Below are positions 1 to 8,833 of a stretch of 64,000 nt of DNA, piece by piece. The DNA comes from an uncultured Bacillota bacterium. GTDB lineage: Bacteria; Bacillota; Clostridia; Oscillospirales; Oscillospiraceae. Numbering within the stretch: position 1 is the stretch's first letter; each line of letters begins with the position of its first letter. The DNA lies in the NCBI GenBank assembly GCA_947073765.1, contig CAMTMZ010000008.1, positions 1 to 64,000 on the forward strand, written 5' to 3'. The translations under genes were made by a program, and so were the position numbers. The notes below the pieces were generated by a model that saw nothing but the letters and a program-made list of their open reading frames with translations, made no database searches and was not told the origin of the DNA.

Positions 1-16
1 AGTATAATCTTTTTTG

Positions 17-50
17 CTCTAAGCCAGGTGAAAACCTGGCTTAGAGTTTT
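17..50 (+). terminator. Rho-independent terminator of an upstream gene outside the window
   Basis: Perfect 13-bp stem CTCTAAGCCAGGT / ACCTGGCTTAGAG with GAAA loop followed by TTTTCTT. Confidence 0.75.
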
Positions 51-274
51 CTTGTGGAGGGAAGGTTTGACGCTTACAATTGATCTGGATACACAGCAGA
101 TTCGAAGCAACATTTTACATCCCGTCTCTCTGGTACAGCTTGATTTTTTGCATGAGGGTCCCCATAGGGAGATGCTGTCAGTCTACAATTCTCTTCAGAA
201 AAATCTGGAAAAAATAGTGCTTCCCCTACAAAAAGCGGGGAACCCTGCATTGTAAGGCTTTCCAGATTTGACAA

Positions 275-311
275 GTCCCGCTTTTCGATCAAATTGTTCG
301 AAAAGCGGGAC
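275..311 (-). terminator. Inverted repeat downstream of the deaminase gene, possible terminator
   Basis: GTCCCGCTTTTCGA / TCGAAAAGCGGGAC arms (14 bp); only a weak U-tract. Confidence 0.45.
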
Positions 312-322
312 TCATTCAAAAT

Positions 323-2950
323 TTAGGACTCATTGAACTTCCACTCGATGGAATAGCTATACATCAAATTGGGACTATTAACATCAAAGGTGAATTTTTC
401 ACCGAATTCAGTAATTTCTGGAGAGAGCAATTCTCTAGAAACCTCTAAATCTTTGCTCATCAATTTGTCAGCATAAATTACCTTTTCAACATTTTCAAGT
501 AGACCTTTAGGAGCACTCACAGTTACAGAAAGATGGTCTATCTTGAATGCAACTGTCTGGGAATAATAGGGAATCATGATCCGACGAGTGTCTTTCATGC
601 TCGCTTTGATTTCCCATTCTGCCTGATCAGATTTTTTCAACGCTTCATCAAAAGTCAAGATGTAAGTATAGGCTGATTTTTTTGGTAAAAGATTTTTAAA
701 TTGATGTCTTTTGTTACACTGTATAAGCTCGAACCCTTCGAAAGAGCTCCCTGTCCAGTGGACACAACGGGTCATTCTTTCAATTCCATCCCGAAGTGCT
801 TCGATTTTTATTTTGGAATTTTCTGTTATTTCTGTTCGAGAGTGGAAAATAAAGTGATCTTGAAGATCAATATACTTGAAATCTTTCATTCCAAGAGAAC
901 GCTCGGGATCTTTGTCGAGGCTATTCACAACTTTTCTACAGTTTACTCCTGAGCGCAGTTGGAGTTCATCTTTTAAGGGGATTCTCGGCGTGTATAATTT
1001 AACATATGCACTTCCTATCGCACCATAAAAAAGATTTACAGCTGGATTTCTAGATTTTCCAAAACTCAATATATGGTGTGTAGAAATTCCAGGATAGGGA
1101 TCAATATAATAAATTTCTTCAATTCCCAATTGGTAGGCTTTTTTTGAGCATAACTCGCAAGGGCTGGCTGTTGAAAAAAGCTTCCCGCCCTTAATTCCCT
1201 GACCACCGTTTTTGGACAATTGTAAAAAAGCGTTTTCTTCAGCGTGTAGTGCACGAGTAAAAACCTGGTTTTTTATACCTCCCTTTATCTCATTATAAAT
1301 ATCTTTAAAGCAGTAAGAATATGTCATTCCACCTAAATCAGGATAATCACATTGTGATATTTCTTGGTTTATGGAAAATAATGCCTCTTGAAATTTCGAG
1401 TCTTCAAGCTCAAAACAACTGTAAGTCTCAAAGTCCTTATTCTTACAGTAGTCCATTGTACATCTCAGGTTACAGGAAACCTGACCTTCTGGAACATCGT
1501 TCCATCCAACAGCTTTAATAGAGAAATCTGGTCCAGTAATTACAGCTCCCACTTGCCGAGATAAACAGCCAGAATTTAAACTAGCGACATAGGCGCTCTG
1601 CATGCATCTTTCAATATGAGTAGGATTGATTAATCCCGGATGGAGCATCAAAGCAATGTATTTTATAATCTGCTCAGTTAAAAATAGAAATCGGCCGTCA
1701 TTTACATCAGGGTTGTATAGATGGATGTCTGAAATTGAAAGACATTCCGGGATGGTCTGATGAGAAAAAATTCCATAGTCCGTTTGACTGGCAGCCTCAA
1801 ATTCTGTTTCATCCAAACTTTGGATCTCTTCTTCGTCCAGATGCCCTAATCGTTTTCTTCGCTCATTTTCTTTAGTATTAATAGAAATTAAATAAAACGA
1901 ACTATATTTATCTTTAAAAAAATATGCCTCGTAAGGGTTTCGGATAGCGTCAATACAAATACGCGTTTGAAAAATACCAGCATTTTTATTATGCTTTTCT
2001 ATGATTTTAATAATCGCATCTATTCGTTTTGCAACATTATAGAAATCATTCTCAGTGTATTCATTTGAATATGGTTTTCCGGAACAACGAATATTATTAC
2101 CCACTTCTTGCATTAAAAAAGTATAGAGATTAGATCTTACATATTTAGGTTGCTCAAACCGATTGATTTGAGCCTTATGGCAGGTATAGACTTTTAGTGC
2201 GTCGTTAAATTCTCTTTTCAATCTTGGTAACTTTTTTAGGTAAAAATCATAATATTTTTCTACTTGATCAACTTCAGATAGGATTGTATCTAGGTTTTCT
2301 TCTACATTATACAAATCCTCATTTTGAAATAAATGAGTCATACCACGTATAATGTTTTCGACCTCATCAAAAGCACTAATCCTTACGTCATTATCATCAA
2401 TAACATTCCTGAATTGAGAGATATATTTGAGAAGTTGATCAAAGCCGTATTCCAAAATAAAAGAGAAGATGATATCGCTACCGCTAATGATGGAGAATGG
2501 TTTCCAATGATCTTCTGCTTTTATATATTTGTAAATGACCTCATATTTTCGTTCATCGCGAGATTGAAAATCTAAAGTTTTAGGATCCTTTAAATGAAGC
2601 AAATCAAAAGATTCAGTTGCTAAAATGTTTGCAGTGGTAGAACAGCCTGATCCAGTCCGACCAGTTAGACCTATAATAATTAGAGAGTGTCGTTGTTCAA
2701 ATGCATTTTGTATAGAACGATAATAATTTTTCATAATTTTCTCTACCTCTCTATTATCAAAAATAAATGTGTTATACTTGAGTATCCAGTTTTGAATAAC
2801 ATGTTCAAGACCTTCTTGGACTATTGCTGTGCTAATTCTGTCAATGACACCATGTTCCTGACAAGTCATTTGCCACACATATAGGCGTATGGTTTCATGA
2901 CAGTCCTTACTTTTTGGGATATGCGTATTTTTACTTATCCAGTGAATCAT
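323..2950 (-). CDS. P-loop NTPase + deoxycytidylate deaminase-fold protein, AvcD / antiphage dCTP deaminase-like
   Basis: 875 aa; Walker A-like GLTGRTGSGCSTT near residue 94; zinc deaminase motifs HAEENAF and SPCELC; AT-rich coding sequence. Confidence 0.8.
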   Translation of the reverse strand: MIHWISKNTHIPKSKDCHETIRLYVWQMTCQEHGVIDRISTAIVQEGLEHVIQNWILKYNTFIFDNREVEKIMKNYYRSIQNAFEQRHSLIIIGLTGRTGSGCSTTANILATESFDLLHLKDPKTLDFQSRDERKYEVIYKYIKAEDHWKPFSIISGSDIIFSFILEYGFDQLLKYISQFRNVIDDNDVRISAFDEVENIIRGMTHLFQNEDLYNVEENLDTILSEVDQVEKYYDFYLKKLPRLKREFNDALKVYTCHKAQINRFEQPKYVRSNLYTFLMQEVGNNIRCSGKPYSNEYTENDFYNVAKRIDAIIKIIEKHNKNAGIFQTRICIDAIRNPYEAYFFKDKYSSFYLISINTKENERRKRLGHLDEEEIQSLDETEFEAASQTDYGIFSHQTIPECLSISDIHLYNPDVNDGRFLFLTEQIIKYIALMLHPGLINPTHIERCMQSAYVASLNSGCLSRQVGAVITGPDFSIKAVGWNDVPEGQVSCNLRCTMDYCKNKDFETYSCFELEDSKFQEALFSINQEISQCDYPDLGGMTYSYCFKDIYNEIKGGIKNQVFTRALHAEENAFLQLSKNGGQGIKGGKLFSTASPCELCSKKAYQLGIEEIYYIDPYPGISTHHILSFGKSRNPAVNLFYGAIGSAYVKLYTPRIPLKDELQLRSGVNCRKVVNSLDKDPERSLGMKDFKYIDLQDHFIFHSRTEITENSKIKIEALRDGIERMTRCVHWTGSSFEGFELIQCNKRHQFKNLLPKKSAYTYILTFDEALKKSDQAEWEIKASMKDTRRIMIPYYSQTVAFKIDHLSVTVSAPKGLLENVEKVIYADKLMSKDLEVSRELLSPEITEFGEKFTFDVNSPNLMYSYSIEWKFNES

Positions 2951-3074
2951 AGATTTTTTTCTGGTTACAGAAGGAAGTTATCAATCTATCAAACTTTTTA
3001 AGGAGCGTATCAATCGCAGATTCATACTGGAACGCCAAGCGTATATACAGTTCGCTGATTTCTTTCTCTGTCAT
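2931..3074 (-). CDS. Small ORF (47 aa) overlapping the start of the deaminase gene
   Basis: Translated by eye: MTEKEISELYIRLAFQYESAIDTLLKKFDRLITSFCNQKKIYDSLDK*; overlaps the deaminase ATG by 20 nt; AAAAGGGAT upstream as possible SD; below the ORF-track length cutoff. Confidence 0.55.
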   Translation of the reverse strand: MTEKEISELYIRLAFQYESAIDTLLKKFDRLITSFCNQKKIYDSLDK

Positions 3075-3096
3075 AGTCCGCTATCCCTTTTCTACG

Positions 3097-3105
3097 AGTA
3101 TAACA
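3097..3105 (-). promoter_or_regulatory. Extended -10 promoter element (TGTTATACT) of the small ORF-deaminase operon
   Basis: TG-N-TATACT on the minus strand about 25 nt upstream of the 47-aa ORF. Confidence 0.5.
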
Positions 3106-3225
3106 GAAAAAGAGGGATTTGCATAGTTAAATAGTTAAATTTCATTTCAAACCTGTTTACGATATCTGTGATATGTAATTATAACTATCTATACCAAATT
3201 AAGCGGAAACTGCGCGAAACTCTTT

Positions 3226-3268
3226 ACAATAAAAATAGAAGTCACAGTGATGAAAATCACTGTGACTT
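3226..3268 (-). terminator. Rho-independent terminator-like hairpin
   Basis: Perfect 13-bp stem AAGTCACAGTGAT / ATCACTGTGACTT; on the minus strand followed by TTCTATTTTTATT. Confidence 0.55.
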
Positions 3269-3405
3269 GAAAATTTGATGAGCTTATTATGGACTGTGCT
3301 ACCAAAAAAGATGTGGCTGTCAGGCTCGCACCCAAACCCACACCGGAGTTCAGCGAAGCGGGTCCGGTGTGGAGAGGAGGAGCAAAATGAGTGCGCTCTG
3401 ACGTT

Positions 3406-3445
3406 TGAAAAAAGTCGGAGCAAGCGCTCTGACGCTTGCTCCGAC
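3406..3445 (-). terminator. Terminator of tRNA-Gly
   Basis: 13-bp stem GTCGGAGCAAGCG / CGCTTGCTCCGAC followed on the minus strand by TTTTTTC. Confidence 0.85.
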
Positions 3446-3446
3446 G

Positions 3447-3520
3447 TGGAGCAGGTGAAGGGAATCGAACCCTCGTGTTCAGCTTGGGAAGCTGACATTC
3501 TGCCATTGAACTACACCTGC
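3447..3520 (-). tRNA. tRNA-Gly (anticodon CCC), CCA encoded
   Basis: GCAGGTG acceptor pairs with CACCTGC; anticodon loop TTCCCAA; T-arm GGTTCGATTCC; 3' TCCA. Confidence 0.95.
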
Positions 3521-3541
3521 GTACTCCCTGAAAGCTTCTCT

Positions 3542-3570
3542 ACTATACCACATCAAAGCTCGGTTTGCAA
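3542..3570 (-). promoter_or_regulatory. tRNA-Gly promoter
   Basis: TTGCAA-17-TATAGT on the minus strand. Confidence 0.6.
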
Positions 3571-3616
3571 GGGGGAATTTAGAAAAAAGCTCACCGGGAG
3601 AAAAACAGGCTCATCC

Positions 3617-5362
3617 TCAGCTTAGGGCGTACTTGCTGGCAAAAGACGCAAACTGCCGGCGGTAGTCCTCATTGTCATGACGCAGTTTACGCAAAGAGGC
3701 GTGGAGGTTGATATTGTTCCTGGCGATGTCAATCACACACCCGGCGATGTTGGAGCAGTGCCCGGCGGTTCGGTCCAGATCAGTAAGCAGGTCACTCCAA
3801 ACAAAGCCAACCTCAATACAACATTCCCCCCGCTGCATGCGCAGGATGTGGCTGGTGCGCAGCTGCTCTTTCAGCTGTCCGATGACCTGAGTAAGAGGCT
3901 CTACCGCAGCGGCACTGTCCAAATCGTCCTGGAGAAAAGCGGTCAATGTCAGCCCCAGCAGCTCGTTCACCGCCCCTGTCAGGCGCGCCAGTTCCTCCCG
4001 CGCAGGTGTAGTAAAGCTTAATTGCTTCTCCCGCAGCTCCTCCGCCGCGCGAACCAGATTGACGGCGTGGTCAGAGATGCGCTCAAAATCTCCAATCATC
4101 TTCAGCAGCTTGGCGGCCTGGGCCTGGTCCTCCCCACTGAGCCGCTGGCCGCTCAGCTTTACCAGGTAGGTGCCCAGGGCATCCTCATAGCGGTCGCTGC
4201 ACTCCTCTTTCTCCCGCACGGAGGAAGCCACATCCAAGGAATAGCATTCCAAAGTTGTCAAGCTCTCCTTCAGGGCGGCAACGGAGATCTGAGCCATATC
4301 CGAAGCCACTGCCTGGCAGCGCTCCAGCGCCAGAGAGGGCGCGGCAAACAGCCGCTCATCCAGATCTACCTGGACCTCACGCTGGGGGGTGTCAGGAACA
4401 AGTGCGATAACCAGCCGCTCCAGCAATCCAGACATGGGCAGCATCAGCAAGGTACACAACACATTGAAGGCGGAATGGGCTACAGCGATGCCGAATAGGC
4501 TTGCGGGGCTGTCCAGCCAGGCGGGGTAGAGCAGCGACTTTACTCCCCAGAATACCGCCAGCCAGACTACTGAGCCGATCACATTGAATGATAGATGGAC
4601 CAATGCGGCCCGCCGGGCATTTTTGTTGGTCCCTACTGAGGAGAGCATAGCGGTAACACAGGTGCCAATATTCTGCCCCATAATAATTGGGATAGCGGCC
4701 GCATAGGACACCTGACCGGTCACGGCCAGCGCCTGAAGAATACCTACCGATGCGGAACTGGACTGAATTACGGCAGTGAGGATTGCCCCGGCCAGCAGTC
4801 CCAGCAGGGGGCTGCGGAACAGGAGAAACAGTTCCTGAAAGGCGGGAACTTGTCCCAAACCGGCTACCGCGCTGGACATCTCCTCCATGCCGAACATGAG
4901 AGTGGAGAATCCAAGCAGAATTATACCGGTGTCCCTTCGCTTCCCGCCTTTGGAAAACAGGTAGCACACGATGCCAATGCAGGCCAGAACCGGGGTAAAG
5001 GATGTGGGCTTGAGCAGACGCACAAATAAGTTGCCGCTCTCAATGCCCGCCAGACTGAGCAGCCAGGCAGTGACCGTGGTGCCGATATTAGCCCCCATAA
5101 TTACATTAATCGCCTGTTTCAAAGTCATCAGTCCAGAGTTGACAAAGCCCACCACCATGACAGTGGCGGCGGAAGAACTCTGAATTACCGCCGTAACGCA
5201 CAGTCCAGTAAGCAGCCCGGCCAGCTTGCCTGTTGTAAGCCGGCCCAGCAGGGTGCGCAGACCGCTCCCCGCCCGGCGTTCCAGCGCCTGTCCCATCAGA
5301 CTCATGCCAAACAGAAACAGGCTCAGCCCACCCAGCAGCGCCAGCGCTTGAAAGATGTCCAT
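3617..5362 (-). CDS. Na/Pi cotransporter family protein (NptA/PhoU-like C-terminal domain)
   Basis: 581 aa; duplicated QSSSA motifs (TAVIQSSSAATV, TAVIQSSSASVG) and C-terminal PhoU-like helical region. Confidence 0.9.
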   Translation of the reverse strand: MDIFQALALLGGLSLFLFGMSLMGQALERRAGSGLRTLLGRLTTGKLAGLLTGLCVTAVIQSSSAATVMVVGFVNSGLMTLKQAINVIMGANIGTTVTAWLLSLAGIESGNLFVRLLKPTSFTPVLACIGIVCYLFSKGGKRRDTGIILLGFSTLMFGMEEMSSAVAGLGQVPAFQELFLLFRSPLLGLLAGAILTAVIQSSSASVGILQALAVTGQVSYAAAIPIIMGQNIGTCVTAMLSSVGTNKNARRAALVHLSFNVIGSVVWLAVFWGVKSLLYPAWLDSPASLFGIAVAHSAFNVLCTLLMLPMSGLLERLVIALVPDTPQREVQVDLDERLFAAPSLALERCQAVASDMAQISVAALKESLTTLECYSLDVASSVREKEECSDRYEDALGTYLVKLSGQRLSGEDQAQAAKLLKMIGDFERISDHAVNLVRAAEELREKQLSFTTPAREELARLTGAVNELLGLTLTAFLQDDLDSAAAVEPLTQVIGQLKEQLRTSHILRMQRGECCIEVGFVWSDLLTDLDRTAGHCSNIAGCVIDIARNNINLHASLRKLRHDNEDYRRQFASFASKYALS

Positions 5363-5494
5363 TACCTTCCAACCTTTCTTGTTTACGGATATGAATATAG
5401 TTTATCAGGGGAATGTAAAATTCATAAGCCGCTCTGTGTAAAATCCCTGTAAAATCAGCGGTGGGAAAATTTTTGATTTTTTCGAGAAAAGGGG

Positions 5495-5522
5495 TTGACT
5501 ATGAGAGAAAAACTGGTATAAT
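5495..5522 (+). promoter_or_regulatory. tRNA-Ser promoter
   Basis: TTGACT-16-TATAAT about 40 nt upstream of the tRNA. Confidence 0.65.
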
Positions 5523-5561
5523 ACATGATGCTGTCTCACCAATCGGAACAGTGCATTATAT

Positions 5562-5651
5562 GCAGTAGTATCGAAGTGGTCATAACGAGCACGACTGGAA
5601 ATCGTGTAGCCTGATAAGGGCTCGAGGGTTCGAATCCCTCCTACTGCGCCA
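5562..5651 (+). tRNA. tRNA-Ser (anticodon GGA), CCA encoded
   Basis: GCAGTAG/CTACTGC acceptor, CACGA-CTGGAAA-TCGTG anticodon arm, long variable arm, GGGTTCGAATCCC T-arm, GCCA end. Confidence 0.95.
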
Positions 5652-5653
5652 CA

Positions 5654-5690
5654 GCGCCGCAAGCGTTATATCGCTTGCGGCGGCTTTTTA
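5654..5690 (+). terminator. Terminator of tRNA-Ser
   Basis: GCCGCAAGCG-ttatat-CGCTTGCGGC followed by TTTTTA. Confidence 0.85.
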
Positions 5691-5775
5691 TAAAAACGCG
5701 TGGAGCATGAAGAGCCTGGCGTTGAGATTCCGGCGCGGAGCGGCAGACATCTTAAGGATTGGAGAGGAAGGTTTT

Positions 5776-6462
5776 ATGCGGCGTTCAGAGATTAACAGAG
5801 CTTTAAAGGAATTGGAGGCCATGTGCGTCAAGCACAATTTTTGTCTGCCTCCCTTCTGCGGATTTACACCGGAACAGTGGCAGGAGCTGGGGCATGAGTA
5901 TGACGAAATCCGGGACTGCATGCTGGGCTGGGACATCACGGACTACGGTAAGGGAGACTTTGACCACTTTGGTTTCTCACTTGTGACAATCCGCAACGGC
6001 AACCGGGACATGGCGGACAGATACCCCAAGGTGTACGCCGAAAAGCTGCTCTACCTGAAGGAGGGGCAGTACGCGCCCAACCACTTCCACTGGTACAAGA
6101 CCGAGGACATCATCAACCGGGGTGGGGGCAACGTGCTCATCCGGGTATACAACTCCCTGCCCGATGAGGAGATCGACTATCAATCCGACGTTACCGTTCA
6201 CACAGACGGACGGACTTACACCGTTCCGGCCGGCACCCAGGTCAGACTGACTCCGGGAGAGAGCATTCATATCCAGCAGCGGCTGTACCATGACTTCTCT
6301 GTAGAGGAGGGGAGCGGACCTGTTCTGCTGGGTGAGGTAAGCCAGTGCAACGATGACAACACGGATAACCGCTTTAATCCCCCGGTGGGCCGGTTCCCAT
6401 CCATTGAGGAGGACGAGCCTCCCTATCGGCTGCTGTGTAATGAATATCCTCCGGCCCAATAG
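5776..6462 (+). CDS. D-lyxose ketol-isomerase-like cupin protein
   Basis: HFHWYKTEDIINRGGG metal-binding cupin signature typical of D-lyxose isomerases; start set at ATG 5776 after GGAGAGGAAG. Confidence 0.8.
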   Translation: MRRSEINRALKELEAMCVKHNFCLPPFCGFTPEQWQELGHEYDEIRDCMLGWDITDYGKGDFDHFGFSLVTIRNGNRDMADRYPKVYAEKLLYLKEGQYAPNHFHWYKTEDIINRGGGNVLIRVYNSLPDEEIDYQSDVTVHTDGRTYTVPAGTQVRLTPGESIHIQQRLYHDFSVEEGSGPVLLGEVSQCNDDNTDNRFNPPVGRFPSIEEDEPPYRLLCNEYPPAQ

Positions 6463-6477
6463 AGGGCGGCAAAACAG

Positions 6478-6519
6478 GCGCGGCCCCGGATACGGATTTT
6501 GTCGTATCCGGGGCCGCGC
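6478..6519. terminator. Convergent-gene terminator hairpin
   Basis: 16-bp stem GCGCGGCCCCGGATAC / GTATCCGGGGCCGCGC between convergent CDSs. Confidence 0.65.
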
Positions 6520-6522
6520 TGT

Positions 6523-7797
6523 CTATTGAGTACAATTGGGACGAATCAGCACAACGGACATATCGTTTACATTTGTTCCGGTAGGGCCGGTGATGATCAA
6601 TCCGTCTGTGCGCTCCAAAGCGTGGTAGGCATCGTTGTTATCCAGAGCCTGGCGGATGGAAAGGCCTGTTTCCGCCAGCCTGCCTGCGGTTGAGCCGTCT
6701 ACGATTCCCCCCGCGGCGTCGGTGGGGCCGTCTGTGCCATCGGAGCCAAGAGAGAAGATCAGCACGTTGGGCAGCCCGGCAATCCCATGAGCGGCGGCCA
6801 GGGCAAGCTCCTGATTCCGGCCGCCCATGCCGGAGCCGGTCAGGCGGACAACAGTCTCACCGCCGGCCAAAAAGGCGAGGGGAACGGCGGTATCGGAGTG
6901 GCTGCGGGCCACGGAGGCCAGGAAGGACCCCGCCTCTCTGGCTTGGCAGCACAGCAAATCGGTTAAAAGAAGAGGCTGGTAACCAAGGCTCCGGCAAACC
7001 GATGAGGCCGCCGTGCACAGCTCCCGCACGCTGCCCACCACATGGGATTCCACGTTTTCCAGCGCTTTTGGGGTTTCCCGGTCCAGCAGCTGCCGCGCCT
7101 CGCCGCTCAGGCACAGATGATACCGGGCGGCGATCTCCCGGGCCTCTTGACAGGTGGAGCGATCGGGGCAGGCGGGGCCTGAGGCGATCATATCCAGGGG
7201 ATCCCCTAAAATATCGCTCAGCACGACGGAAAAAACTCGAGCCGGAGCACACAGCTGCGCAAACCGTCCGCCCTTGACCTGGGACAGACGTTTGCGGATG
7301 ATGTTGATCTCCACAATGTCCGCCCCGCAGGCCAGCAGCTGGTTGGTGATGTCCTGCAGCTGATCGCTGGGGATGAGGGGGAGCTCAAACAGAGCGCTTC
7401 CGCCCCCAGAGAGGAGAAAGAGGATGGTGTCCTGCTCCGTGAGGTCGCGAAGCAGCGCAAGGGCGGCGCGCGTTCCCAGAAATGAGTTTTGGTCTGGGAC
7501 TGGATGGCCGCCTTCATAGCAGGTGACGTTGGAAATGGGACCTTGCACATGGCCGTATTTTGTAACCACAACCCCGGCGGTAATCTGCTTTCCCAGACAT
7601 TGACTGGCGGCGTCGGCCATCCGCCAAGCCGCCTTTCCGGCGGCGATCAGCAGCACCCGGCCGGGGAAGGTGCGGTTCTGAAGGGCCCGGCGGACTGCCT
7701 GGTCTGGAAGGACCGCCTGGATGGAGCTTTCGATAATCTGCCGGGCGTCCGCACGCATCGCCTGCTGAAGATGAGTGTTGGGAAATGGGGCGCTCAT
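6523..7797 (-). CDS. Glycerate 2-kinase (MOFRL / GckA-TtuD family)
   Basis: 424 aa; LLSGGGSAL, SLGSDGTDGPTDAAGG motifs. Confidence 0.9.
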   Translation of the reverse strand: MSAPFPNTHLQQAMRADARQIIESSIQAVLPDQAVRRALQNRTFPGRVLLIAAGKAAWRMADAASQCLGKQITAGVVVTKYGHVQGPISNVTCYEGGHPVPDQNSFLGTRAALALLRDLTEQDTILFLLSGGGSALFELPLIPSDQLQDITNQLLACGADIVEINIIRKRLSQVKGGRFAQLCAPARVFSVVLSDILGDPLDMIASGPACPDRSTCQEAREIAARYHLCLSGEARQLLDRETPKALENVESHVVGSVRELCTAASSVCRSLGYQPLLLTDLLCCQAREAGSFLASVARSHSDTAVPLAFLAGGETVVRLTGSGMGGRNQELALAAAHGIAGLPNVLIFSLGSDGTDGPTDAAGGIVDGSTAGRLAETGLSIRQALDNNDAYHALERTDGLIITGPTGTNVNDMSVVLIRPNCTQ

Positions 7798-8762
7798 AGA
7801 CCGTTCACCACATTGATGGGACTGCCTTTCAGAAAGGCTTTTACGTTGGATACGGAGCAGTCCATAATGCGCTGCCGGCTCTCCTTGGGGGCCCAGGAGA
7901 TGTGGGGAGTGATGATACAGTTTTTGGCGCTCAGGAGCGGGTTATCTGCCTGAATGGGCTCAGTGGAAACAACGTCCAGACCGGCGGCCGCCACTTTACC
8001 CGCATTCAGGGCGTCTGCAAGGTCCTGCTCAACGACCAGGGGGCCGCGGCTGTTGTTCAGAAGAATGACGCCATCCTTCATTTTGGCGATGGTATCTTTG
8101 TTGATTATCCCCTGGGTTTCCGGGAAGAGGGGACAGTGCAGGGCCACAACATCAGAGTGGGAGAGAAGGCTGTCAAGCTCCACATAGCTGGCGATGGCGC
8201 GGCCTGAGTCGCTGGGGTGGCTGTCGTAGGCCAGCACCTGCATCCCCAGGGCCTTGGCGATGGTGCCGGTGGCCTGGCCAATCCGGCCAAATCCGATAAT
8301 GCCTATGGTTTTGCCCTCCAGCTCAATCAGGGGGTAGTCCCAGTAGCACCAGTCCTGGCAGCCGGCCCATTTGCCGGCGTGGACCGTCTGGTCATGGTGG
8401 CCGATGTGGTGACAGATCTCCAGCAGCAGGGCGATGGCGAACTGGCTTACAGAGGCGGTGCCATAGGTGGGGACGTTGGAGACGGGGATGCCCTTTTGTT
8501 TTGCGTGGGCGCAGTCGACAACGTTGTAGCCGGTGGCCAGCACGGAAATGAATTTGAGGTTGGGACAGCTGTCAATGACAGCGCCGGTAATGGGGGTTTT
8601 ATTGGTAAAAACAATGTCGGCGTCTCCAATCCGATCGATGGACTCCCTCTCATCGGTGAGGCTGGTGCGGTCATAGACGGTGAGCGCGCCGAGACGGCCC
8701 AGCTCCTCCCAGCTCAGGTCGCCGGGATTTTCGGTGTAGCCGTCCAGAATTACAATTTTCAT
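7794..8762 (-). CDS. D-2-hydroxyacid dehydrogenase, glycerate dehydrogenase/hydroxypyruvate reductase-like
   Basis: 322 aa; IGIIGFGRIGQATG Rossmann motif, NNSRGPLVVEQDL, ITPHISWAP. Confidence 0.88.
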   Translation of the reverse strand: MKIVILDGYTENPGDLSWEELGRLGALTVYDRTSLTDERESIDRIGDADIVFTNKTPITGAVIDSCPNLKFISVLATGYNVVDCAHAKQKGIPVSNVPTYGTASVSQFAIALLLEICHHIGHHDQTVHAGKWAGCQDWCYWDYPLIELEGKTIGIIGFGRIGQATGTIAKALGMQVLAYDSHPSDSGRAIASYVELDSLLSHSDVVALHCPLFPETQGIINKDTIAKMKDGVILLNNSRGPLVVEQDLADALNAGKVAAAGLDVVSTEPIQADNPLLSAKNCIITPHISWAPKESRQRIMDCSVSNVKAFLKGSPINVVNGL

Positions 8763-8833
8763 GGTGAGCCCTCCTTAATCAATTGCGTTGACGTTTTCAT
8801 TATACATGATATCAGCCTGAGGCGCCAGAGAAT

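Noticed and set aside
28-319. Short ORFs 28..255 (+) and 74..319 (-)
   Set aside because: They overlap terminator-like hairpins, have no clear RBS and no recognisable family.
3393-3434. Direct repeat GCGCTCTGACG (two copies)
   Set aside because: Short and partly explained by the tRNA-Gly terminator hairpin; insufficient as an att or repeat call.
3189-3625. ORFs of 99-116 aa on both strands across the tRNA-Gly region
   Set aside because: They run through the tRNA and its terminator hairpins; not credible protein genes.
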